DNA of 34,169 nucleotides, from assembly GCA_016213775.1 (NCBI GenBank), contig JACQZR010000170.1:1-34169 (forward strand), in the 5' to 3' direction. The position numbers and the translations under genes were made by a program. The notes under the pieces are model-generated. The model did not search any database, had not been told where the DNA came from, and saw only the letters and a program-made list of their open reading frames with translations. This document shows positions 24,121 through 30,798 of this stretch, in pieces. Source of the DNA: Acidobacteriota bacterium (lineage in GTDB: Bacteria; Acidobacteriota; Terriglobia; Bryobacterales; Bryobacteraceae). Numbering within the stretch: position 1 is the stretch's first letter; every line of letters starts with the position of its first letter.

Positions 24121-25536
24121 AGGGCGAACATCGATCAAGCGCGGGACCTTGTACGGAGCGAGCCGGTTGCGGCAATACGCTGCCAACGCTTCCGGCGCAC
24201 ATGGGATACTGCAATACACAACCGCCTTCGCCGATTCGTTACCTAACCCGTCGTGGAGGGGAATGACAGAGGCCTTCGTAACACTGGGATGGCTGCAGAG
24301 AACCTCTTCCACTTCCGCCGGATTGATCTTGCGACCCGCGTTATTGAGGAACCGCTGGTTTCGTCCGGTCAGGTACAACCGGCCCTGGCTGTCCAAGCGT
24401 CCGAAGTCGCCGGGACGGATCCATCCGCCCGCATCCGGCAGCGCCAGGAGGCGTCCTCCCGTTTCGGGACCTGCGACCCAACTCGCAATCCACGGACTGC
24501 GCACCGCGATCTCCGCGGACTCGTGCGAGATAGAAATCTCGACACGGGGCAGCGGGTGTCCCGCGGAATCGGCCGCCGCTTCGGGATCGGAATCCAGATT
24601 CATGGATACGAACCCTGTCTCGGAGGCGCCATACAGTTGACGCAATCGGATACCGAACCGTCTCAGAACCTTGTCCCATACGTCCCGGTGCAGTGGTGCT
24701 CCTGAGGAGATCGCCAGCCGAAGCGAAGGGAATCTCATTTCGCCAGGAGTCCGTGTGTCGGCCATCACTGAATAAACGAAAGGTGGCGCCGCGAAAGCAG
24801 TGACCTCTTGCTCGGCCAGCAGTCGCAGCGTATTGCGGCGGTCGAAGCATTTCTCCAGAATCAGCGTCGCACCGGAAAAAAGCGCGGCGAGTAATCCGGT
24901 GCTAAAACCCATACCGTGATGGATGGGCGTCACGCAAAGTATGCGATCACCGCCAACGATGCCGGCTGTTCCACAATAGGCGGACGCCATTGCCGCTAAT
25001 GAAGTGTGTGAGCGAACGACACGCTTGGAAATGCCGGTACTCCCGGATGTACGCAGATGAAGAAACGGCAGAGCGGCTGCCGCATGATTTTCCATGCGAG
25101 CCGCGATGCCCTCGACTGCCATGCGCCTCAGACTGGGCAGCCCGAAATCTTCGCGCGAAACTTGCAGAACCCGCATCCCGGGCTTCCTTTCGATCACATC
25201 CCTGCATAAGTCCGCCATGAAATCATCGGCGATGAGCGTCGTGCATGCAGCCGACTCCAGAGCAGCGTGGATTTCCGGACTCGTGAGTTCGGCGCCCAGT
25301 GGTAACACCTGCGCACCAAGCCGCGACAGCGAGAGCAGCGAGATAAGAAAGGGGGCGGAGTTGGGCAGCACCAGCGCCACAGTGTCCGCAGGGCCCATGC
25401 CGAGATCAGAAAGCCCATGCGAAAGGCGCGAGGTCTGGTCGAGCAACTGGCCCCACGTGTGGGTTTCCCCAGCGTGAACCAGCGCCGGCCTTGCGGAATC
25501 ATCAGCGCCCCGGCGTTCGAGAAGTTGGAACAACAT
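24100..25536 (-). CDS. AMP-dependent acyl/aryl-acid ligase (ANL superfamily)
   Basis: 478 residues. It has ANL core motifs A3 RTSGSTGISK (162-171) and A5 YGASETG (302-308). A7 is IRPGDFGRLDSQGRLYLTGR, and the hinge region is NNAGRKINPAEVEEVL. These enzymes adenylate a carboxylic acid and transfer it to a thiol such as an ACP arm or CoA. The protein ends PRLIDVRPDALRLK, about where the A10 loop with its catalytic lysine (xxGK) should follow. That lysine is therefore missing unless the terminal Lys substitutes. The start overlaps the ACP stop by one base (TAATG). This argues strongly that the ACP is its thiol partner. The acid is unknown; no aryl-specific code can be read by eye. Confidence 0.92.
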   Translation of the reverse strand: MLFQLLERRGADDSARPALVHAGETHTWGQLLDQTSRLSHGLSDLGMGPADTVALVLPNSAPFLISLLSLSRLGAQVLPLGAELTSPEIHAALESAACTTLIADDFMADLCRDVIERKPGMRVLQVSREDFGLPSLRRMAVEGIAARMENHAAAALPFLHLRTSGSTGISKRVVRSHTSLAAMASAYCGTAGIVGGDRILCVTPIHHGMGFSTGLLAALFSGATLILEKCFDRRNTLRLLAEQEVTAFAAPPFVYSVMADTRTPGEMRFPSLRLAISSGAPLHRDVWDKVLRRFGIRLRQLYGASETGFVSMNLDSDPEAAADSAGHPLPRVEISISHESAEIAVRSPWIASWVAGPETGGRLLALPDAGGWIRPGDFGRLDSQGRLYLTGRNQRFLNNAGRKINPAEVEEVLCSHPSVTKASVIPLHDGLGNESAKAVVYCSIPCAPEALAAYCRNRLAPYKVPRLIDVRPDALRLK

Positions 25537-25820
25537 TAAGACTTCGCTTGGCGAGCGATCTCTCTTTGGACGGCGCCCGCCAGCGAACCAAGGGACTCGA
25601 AATGTTCGCGCGTGAGAACCCCGTCGTCGAGAATGATGCTGAACTCGTTCTCAATGCGCACGACAAATTCAAGCAGCGCGACGGAATCAAGCGAGAGGCC
25701 TTCGTTTATCAGCGCCACTTCAGAGCGAATCTGGCTGGGGTCCACTTCGTCCCTAACCACGTCGAGCAGTATTTGTTTCAAACGCTCTTCTACCGCCTCG
25801 GTCTCAAGGTTCATAAGCAT
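25536..25820 (-). CDS. Acyl carrier protein
   Basis: 94 residues with the four-helix carrier-protein pattern and the phosphopantetheine site at Ser46 (INEGLSLDSVALLEFV). The usual DSL reads DSV, as in many stand-alone secondary-metabolism carriers. AGGAG repeats lie just upstream, so both ATG 25820 and ATG 25814 are served. It lies between the LpxL-like acyltransferase (12 bp away) and the AMP-ligase (1 bp overlap). It is probably loaded by the ligase and unloaded by the acyltransferase (inference). No phosphopantetheinyl transferase is visible here, so a genomic one would be needed. Confidence 0.93.
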   Translation of the reverse strand: MLMNLETEAVEERLKQILLDVVRDEVDPSQIRSEVALINEGLSLDSVALLEFVVRIENEFSIILDDGVLTREHFESLGSLAGAVQREIARQAKS

Positions 25821-25832
25821 CTCCTATTCTCC

Positions 25833-26759
25833 TCATGCGGGAATCCGCAGCGAGTAACGCGGATGGGCGATATTCGTTGGATGACGCAAGATGTACGCTT
25901 CCAGCCGGGCGGCGTAGGCTTCCACTAACATTCTTGTGTTCCCGGTCCGATCGCGAGGGTCATGCGTAGTTGGAAGCGCTAGCGCCTCCTCGAATACAAG
26001 GCGGAATCGCGGAGCCTTGCCGATGATGGTGAAACATGGAAGGATCGCCGCGCCAGCCATCAGTCCGAGGGAAATGCCCCCGGCGGGGACCGAGTGGTTG
26101 CGGCCGCAAATGGTTACCGGATATCGCCGCTCTCCCGTGCTGCCGTCACCGGATATGCTGACGATCCCGTTTCGACGCAGATGATTGTAGGCCTTTTTCA
26201 TGTACTGAACACTTAGTTCATCGTTCCCAAGGAGATGATCCGAGTCCAGACGGAAGCGGTGCAGATGCCAGCGTTGGAATCTCGCGCCCCACGATGTCGC
26301 GCCCGGAGCGGCGAAGCCGATTCGATAGAGATAATACACCAGATGTGGCTGGGTGCGAAGAAACCAGCGTTCCAGTCTCGGCAGGCCGGTGTGGCAGGTA
26401 AGCAAGACGACTCCCCTGTTCCTCGCCAGTGCCTGCTCTACATGTTGCCAACCAGCCACCTCGAGCCACTCCCGCCAATCGTTGGCATCGTGAAGCGACA
26501 GCACATAGTTGAGATAACGGCGAAATGCCGCATGCACAAAAAGCTCACGGGCATGCTTCGGCATTTCCGGGGAAGGAGTCTGCGGAGGAACCGTCTCGCG
26601 TAACCAGTGGATGGCCTTTCTTCGCTTGCTCCACGAAAGTGCGTACATCGCGTGCGCGGATGCGGTAATCAACTGTACAGCACGCGGCAGGGGTAAAAGA
26701 CGAAGCACTTCCAGCATCACGTAGAACCGCAGTTTGTCAGCAATCTCGAGCAACGTCAT
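25833..26759 (-). CDS. LpxL/HtrB-like acyltransferase
   Basis: 308 residues resembling the lysophospholipid/lipid A acyltransferase group that uses acyl-ACP. An N-terminal amphipathic or membrane-binding part (LRFYVMLEVLRLLPLPRAVQ) is followed by the active region GVVLLTCHTGLPRLERWFL. There His123 and Glu130 are separated by six residues instead of the canonical HX4D/E. Further family features are GIVSISGDGSTGER, VPAGGISLGLMAGAAILPCF and a C-terminal ARLEAYILRHP. It probably works at the inner membrane. Its place beside an ACP suggests transfer of the ACP-bound acyl group to a sugar or amine. It overlaps the radical SAM gene by 23 bp. Confidence 0.82.
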   Translation of the reverse strand: MTLLEIADKLRFYVMLEVLRLLPLPRAVQLITASAHAMYALSWSKRRKAIHWLRETVPPQTPSPEMPKHARELFVHAAFRRYLNYVLSLHDANDWREWLEVAGWQHVEQALARNRGVVLLTCHTGLPRLERWFLRTQPHLVYYLYRIGFAAPGATSWGARFQRWHLHRFRLDSDHLLGNDELSVQYMKKAYNHLRRNGIVSISGDGSTGERRYPVTICGRNHSVPAGGISLGLMAGAAILPCFTIIGKAPRFRLVFEEALALPTTHDPRDRTGNTRMLVEAYAARLEAYILRHPTNIAHPRYSLRIPA

Positions 26760-27945
26760 CCCATCCGCCTAGGATCGACCCGCCAGTGACTTCACAACGC
26801 TGAGCCGGCGATGCAAAAGGTCGTGGCAGCAAACTCTGATGCTGGCATCGGACGCAGCGCACCGGCTCCGGGGCTCGGCCGGAGCTTCGCTTCAAGTGCC
26901 GAACGACTATGCCGGCCATTTGTTCGGTTAGTTCGACATACCATTCGGCGTAAGGGGCGCGGTGGCCGGAATAGAGGGTGCCTGCCGAGGGGCTCCAGAC
27001 CAGCGGAATCGCCGCCACTCCCTCTTCCGCGAGTTCCTGCACCCCTTCCAGAAACCGGCTCTTCGGCTCGATGCCTGCGAGGAATCCGGAAAAGATGCGC
27101 CCACCGTCACCGAAAATCTCAACCGCGGCGCGAAGTGCTTCCCTGTACCGGCCATAACCGATGCGCTCTTCTTTCCCCGGGCAAACGGCGCGGAAATAGG
27201 CAGGGTCGAAACACTCGAGGTTAAGGCCGATGGAGCGCAATCCGAGGCGTTGAAGGCGTTCGAACTGGCGCAGGTCCGGCGGCGGCGTCATGATCGCAGC
27301 ACCGGGCAGTTCCGTCATTCCGGCCGCCTCGTGAATCGCTTCAAGGTAGGCAGCCAGTACTTCCATCTCCTGGTTTCCCGGAAGTATGCCACCCGTGATC
27401 AGGAAATGGCGCGCCGGTCCCTCGCGGAAAGCGGCTGCCATCACCTCGCCAACCTCCGCCGCGCGCTTGCGGATCAACACTTCGTCGTACTGTCGCGGAG
27501 TGAAGTTCATGTTGCAAAATGCGCATTCCTTTTTGTTGGAAAAAGTAATGCAGGCATTCGTATGGCAGACGGAGAGGCAGTCTTCGCCGACCAGTTCGGC
27601 GATAGCCGACATCGGTAGACCAAGTGAGGTCTTGCGCGAATAGAAAGCGGGGCGCTCGATCCAACTGAGCGCGGAAAGCCTCTGGCCGTAGCACTCTACA
27701 AAAAGATCGCCTTCCTCGATCCGGATCAAGTATGGCGACCTTTCGTTGAGACGGACCTGGACGATCGCTCCTCCGGGAAGCCGCAATTCGCTCGTCGCCG
27801 CATAAGTCTTGTGGACATCGAAGTCGTACTCGAACAGATGATGCAGTTGTTCCTTGTACTGGGAGCCCATGCCCGACAATGCCAGGTTGTCGATTCGAAC
27901 GCCGTCTGTCAAAAGGCGAGCTTTCAACAAAATCTCATCCGTCAT
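26737..27945 (-). CDS. Radical SAM enzyme with atypical cysteine spacing
   Basis: 402 residues from ATG 27945 (RBS AGAGGA). The frame is open upstream to 28146, but that part lies inside the methyltransferase gene. A ~110-residue N-terminal domain precedes the cluster motif SVCHTNACITFSNKKECAFC. Its cysteines are 127, 132, 141 and 144, so the spacing is CX4CX8CX2C rather than CX3CX2C. The TIM-barrel part has FLITGGILPGN (GGE-like), PGAAIMTPPPD, GLRSIGLNLECFDP and PLVWSPSAGT. The C-terminus has a further CxxC (RCVRCQHQSLLP) and one more Cys, possibly for an auxiliary cluster or zinc. The reaction is unknown. It overlaps both neighbours, so it belongs to the pathway. Confidence 0.88.
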   Translation of the reverse strand: MTDEILLKARLLTDGVRIDNLALSGMGSQYKEQLHHLFEYDFDVHKTYAATSELRLPGGAIVQVRLNERSPYLIRIEEGDLFVECYGQRLSALSWIERPAFYSRKTSLGLPMSAIAELVGEDCLSVCHTNACITFSNKKECAFCNMNFTPRQYDEVLIRKRAAEVGEVMAAAFREGPARHFLITGGILPGNQEMEVLAAYLEAIHEAAGMTELPGAAIMTPPPDLRQFERLQRLGLRSIGLNLECFDPAYFRAVCPGKEERIGYGRYREALRAAVEIFGDGGRIFSGFLAGIEPKSRFLEGVQELAEEGVAAIPLVWSPSAGTLYSGHRAPYAEWYVELTEQMAGIVVRHLKRSSGRAPEPVRCVRCQHQSLLPRPFASPAQRCEVTGGSILGGWDDVARDC

Positions 27946-28654
27946 GGGAATCCTCTCTGCGTGCGACCACCCGCCAGAAGTACGACTTCGAGATGGGCAG
28001 CCACGAAACAGTCGTACCGCGACGGGCTGGCAATGCGAGACGGAGTTCTTCATGCGCGAGCGACTGGATGGAGTAGCGCCGGTAGAACTGATGCACTTCC
28101 TCCCGCGAGGAAAAGTGGTGGGGCACGCCGCTTTCTCCTTCGCCACCTAAGAGTTCCTTGTACATCCTCGGGTCACAGAAGGTATGCGGTTCGATCATTT
28201 CGCCCTTGCCGTACAAGCGGTTGTCCCGCGAGGGCAGAGTTGCGAAAAATTCCCCTCCGGCGCGCAGCTTTCTCCGCACCAGTTCCACCATAGCGTCCAC
28301 CTCGCGCGCCGTTCCGTGATAGATGGTGTTGAACGCCACCACGGCATCGAAATATCCGTCGGCAAACGGAAGGTCGTTCATCTGGCCCCGGTGCAGTTGC
28401 GCAGTCAGCGCCGCCGCCTGTAATCGCGCGCGGCAAGTCTCCAAGGCGGCTTCGGAATGGTCGAGGCCGTATGTTTCAAAGCCCATTGAGGCGAGCAACA
28501 GAACATGCCGTCCTACACCACACCCCAGGTCGAGGACGCGGTGGATGCTTGCGGATTGTTTCCATCTCGTCGCGAGTTCGAGAACGAGACAGTCCGGAAC
28601 CGACCACAATTCGCGCGCACTGGTCTCCTGCCAGATTTTTTCCCATCCGCTCAC
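27935..28654 (-). CDS. Class I SAM-dependent methyltransferase
   Basis: 239 residues from GTG 28654, which has GGAGG 12 nt upstream; the longer frame to 28882 runs into the divergent gene. SAM motif I is VLDLGCGVGRHVLLLASMG (residues ~40-58). Motif II has the acidic residue in YGLDHSEAALE. LPFADGYFDAVVAFNTIYHG is the post-motif. The C-terminal half (RLYGKGEMIEPHTFCDP, SREEVHQFYRRYSI) resembles small-molecule methyltransferases of unknown substrate. It is the first gene of the minus-strand cluster, overlapping the radical SAM gene by 11 bp. O-, N- or C-methylation cannot be distinguished. Confidence 0.92.
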   Translation of the reverse strand: MSGWEKIWQETSARELWSVPDCLVLELATRWKQSASIHRVLDLGCGVGRHVLLLASMGFETYGLDHSEAALETCRARLQAAALTAQLHRGQMNDLPFADGYFDAVVAFNTIYHGTAREVDAMVELVRRKLRAGGEFFATLPSRDNRLYGKGEMIEPHTFCDPRMYKELLGGEGESGVPHHFSSREEVHQFYRRYSIQSLAHEELRLALPARRGTTVSWLPISKSYFWRVVARREDSHDG

Positions 28655-28673
28655 CGTTAAAGATGCCTCCGTG

Positions 28674-28693
28674 GATGATAGTCTTCTATCATC
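28674..28693. promoter_or_regulatory. Perfect 8 bp palindrome between divergent cluster genes
   Basis: GATGATAG (28674-28681), spacer TCTT, CTATCATC (28686-28693). It lies between the GTG of the methyltransferase (28654) and the preferred GTG of the pyruvyltransferase-like gene (28699). The position fits an operator for divergent control or a hairpin in the 5' end of the plus transcript. No convincing -10/-35 pair was seen in this short gap, so the promoters probably overlap coding sequence. Confidence 0.5.
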
Positions 28694-28698
28694 GCATT

Positions 28699-29493
28699 GT
28701 GTACGCCATTCTGCTTTATCGAGTTCAAAATCTTGGTGACATGATTCAGACTGTGGCGCTGTCCCGCCTGCTGCCGGCCGCTGCCGGCGTGTATCGGCAT
28801 CGCTTGGAGGACGCGCCGGCGAATGCCACGTTCGTGATGAATGGTTTCCTCGATAAGGATTCCCCGCCACCGGGCGGCACAAGCCGCTGCGTTTTCGCGG
28901 GCGTCAGCGGACCACACTTTCGCAGGCGGCAATACCTCGACTGGATGCGCACTTCGCCCTTCCCGATTGGGGCGCGTGATCCGGCGACTATGGAGTTTTT
29001 AATCAAGGCCGGGCTGCCCTCAATCATGGTCGGCTGCGCGACGTTGACCCTGCCCCGGTATGACGGGACGCGGAGCGGTGTGTACTCGGTTGACTACTAT
29101 GGCCCGGGTACACGGCTTAGCCACCGGATATCGAGAGAGCTTTCTGTGGAGCGGCAGTGGAAAGCCGCGCTCGAAGCGCTAGACACCTATCGCAGGGCCG
29201 AGGCTGTATACACATCCCGGCTGCACGTCGCGCTGCCCTGCCTGGCGTTCGGTACGCCGGTGTGGATCGCCAAACCGTCTGGAGCAACATGGCGTCCCAG
29301 CCGCTATTCGCTGCTGGAACAGTTGGAGATCCCCTACGAAACGCTGATCACCGCGGACGTAACTCTTTGCTCAAGCGCTTATCTGCAATTCCTCGAACAG
29401 AGCTTGTCCACATCCATTATCCCCGGCGAACCTAAGATGCCTTCCGTGCCGCCAGACGCCGGCGTGCCGCGCTGGCGATTCCCGTGGCCCTGA
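28699..29493 (+). CDS. Polysaccharide pyruvyl transferase-family protein
   Basis: 264 residues from GTG 28699. The start VYAILLYRVQNLGDMIQTVA matches how the family begins (xNxGDxxQ). Other family marks are FPIGARDPATMEFLIKAGLP, VGCATLTLP and the late TSRLHVALPCLAFGTPVWIA (SRLH motif). These enzymes add pyruvate from PEP as a ketal on sugars; some relatives do other sugar or peptide chemistry. It is shorter than typical members. ATG 28663 and 28675 are in-frame alternatives that would shrink the divergent gap to 8-20 bp. It diverges from the methyltransferase, so it is probably part of the same cluster. Confidence 0.82.
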   Translation: MYAILLYRVQNLGDMIQTVALSRLLPAAAGVYRHRLEDAPANATFVMNGFLDKDSPPPGGTSRCVFAGVSGPHFRRRQYLDWMRTSPFPIGARDPATMEFLIKAGLPSIMVGCATLTLPRYDGTRSGVYSVDYYGPGTRLSHRISRELSVERQWKAALEALDTYRRAEAVYTSRLHVALPCLAFGTPVWIAKPSGATWRPSRYSLLEQLEIPYETLITADVTLCSSAYLQFLEQSLSTSIIPGEPKMPSVPPDAGVPRWRFPWP

Positions 29494-29503
29494 CAGACAG
29501 GCC

Positions 29504-30223
29504 TCAGGACGGCCAAGCGTCCACCTGGCTGGAAAGTTGGATCTGCACAAAGTTTCGCGGCGAGTCCTGCCTCAGAATGTCGGGCACCGAATGGAAGGAA
29601 ACCGGACTGCAGGCGAACCCCGCCATCAGGTTCCGTTTCGGCCGGATACGCGCAGCTTCCGGATGCAGGATGCGAAACTTTCGTTTGTGAAGAACCAGGT
29701 CGCCGCCATCGAAACCCGACTCATCCGCGTCACAAAAATAGATGAGCAGCGTCGCAACGCGCCGCCGGTGATCCAGGTGTATTTTGCGGCGATAGCCAAT
29801 GTAGCCCTGGTGAAGGTCCAGCCTCACGAACAGCTCATGCGGCTGGAGATTGATTTTCCGGATATGCCGCCGTTCCTTGTCCTGGCGGCTCTCCTGGTAC
29901 GGTACATAGACTGCCTTCGAGAGATCGATGATGCAGCGGTGGCGCTGGTAAGCGCGGTGGAACTGTGTCCGGCAATACTCCACAAAGCGCTGCGAGTGCG
30001 CAGTCTCGAAGAACTCCTTCCAGGCCCAGTTTTCCGCGATCAGCCGCTGATATTCGCCGTCGCCCCAATAGTAGGAAAATCCGGAGGGACCAGTGCTTGG
30101 TGGGCACACTGGGAAGCTTCGCTCAAGCTCCCGGTACAGGTCCTCGCGAAGAAACTGCTCCTGTTGAATGAAGTCGAAGGGCTCCGCGTGAACGAATCGC
30201 GGCTCGAATGAAAAAGCGCTCAT
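29504..30223 (-). CDS. 2-oxoglutarate/Fe(II)-dependent oxygenase (prolyl-hydroxylase-like)
   Basis: 239 residues. The iron triad is His149-x-Asp151 (KIHLDHRRRVATLLIYFCDA) and His211 (VSFHSVPDI). Arg223 (PRNFVQIQL) is suited to bind 2-oxoglutarate. The strand between (FDGGDLVLHKRKFRILHPEA) is typical of the P4H-like group. Such enzymes hydroxylate peptides or small molecules. It is convergent with the pyruvyltransferase-like gene, 10 bp apart. It may be a tailoring enzyme for the cluster, though its own promoter and opposite end make that less certain. No signal peptide. Confidence 0.9.
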   Translation of the reverse strand: MSAFSFEPRFVHAEPFDFIQQEQFLREDLYRELERSFPVCPPSTGPSGFSYYWGDGEYQRLIAENWAWKEFFETAHSQRFVEYCRTQFHRAYQRHRCIIDLSKAVYVPYQESRQDKERRHIRKINLQPHELFVRLDLHQGYIGYRRKIHLDHRRRVATLLIYFCDADESGFDGGDLVLHKRKFRILHPEAARIRPKRNLMAGFACSPVSFHSVPDILRQDSPRNFVQIQLSSQVDAWPS

Positions 30224-30425
30224 CGATTTCTAAGGTACCTCATCACGAGTGTGGGAGATGAGGCGGACGCCGGAGGTCTTGCAGCGGATTCGAAGCTGCT
30301 GCCGTCGCGACTGCTGGGGCCCCGTGTCGGTAGGGAGCAATCGGTGGGTGGGTTTGCGGTAGGATAGCAGGCGCAACGAAGATCAATCGAACATCAGGTG
30401 CGGAGATAGCGGGGCGGTAGGAAGC

Positions 30426-30725
30426 ATGGTGTTTACCAAACGGTTGCGGGATGGGGTGAGGCGCGGGGAGATTACCTGCAGTGTGCGCATCTGGAAGAGT
30501 GCGCGGGTGAAGGTGGGACACCGGTACCGGATGGAAGAGGGGGAAATTGAGATAGATTCGATCGAGCCGATTGGTTTCCTGGATATTACGCCCCAGCTTG
30601 CTCGGGAGTCGGGGTTTCTGGGTGTCATCGACTTATTGAAAGTGGCTAAGCACGGGGCGGGGAACAATATCTACTTAGTCAGGTTCCACTATGTAGCGCC
30701 GAAGGGCCTGCGCAGGCCGCGTTAA
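30426..30725 (+). CDS. Small ASCH-domain-like protein
   Basis: 99 residues. The sequence begins VFTKRLRDGVRRGEITCSVR, then IWKSARVKVGHRYRMEEGEI, IEPIGFLDITPQLARESGF and NNIYLVRFHYV. This fits the ASCH fold (PUA-related beta barrel), whose members bind RNA or modified nucleosides. TAGGA lies a few bases before the ATG. It appears monocistronic. The ~200 bp upstream (30224-30425) show no gene or clear promoter. Confidence 0.78.
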   Translation: MVFTKRLRDGVRRGEITCSVRIWKSARVKVGHRYRMEEGEIEIDSIEPIGFLDITPQLARESGFLGVIDLLKVAKHGAGNNIYLVRFHYVAPKGLRRPR

Positions 30726-30770
30726 CAGATCGTCGCGGAAGGCCAATCCGCACAGACCCGTGATCGGGTG

Positions 30771-30798
30771 TATACTGGCCCCGTACCGGGAGCCAAAA
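30771..30798 (+). promoter_or_regulatory. Likely -10 element and strong RBS of the TonB receptor gene
   Basis: TATACT at 30771-30776 resembles a -10 box, with no good -35 at the normal distance. A short inverted repeat ACCCG-TGAT-CGGGT (30756-30769) lies directly upstream. GGGAG at 30788-30792 is 6 nt before ATG 30799 and supports that start. Confidence 0.4.

Noticed and set aside
29486-29506. Short inverted repeat CCTGA...TCAGG between the pyruvyltransferase-like and 2OG oxygenase genes as a terminator
   Set aside because: Only 5 bp arms without a T-run; too weak to call.
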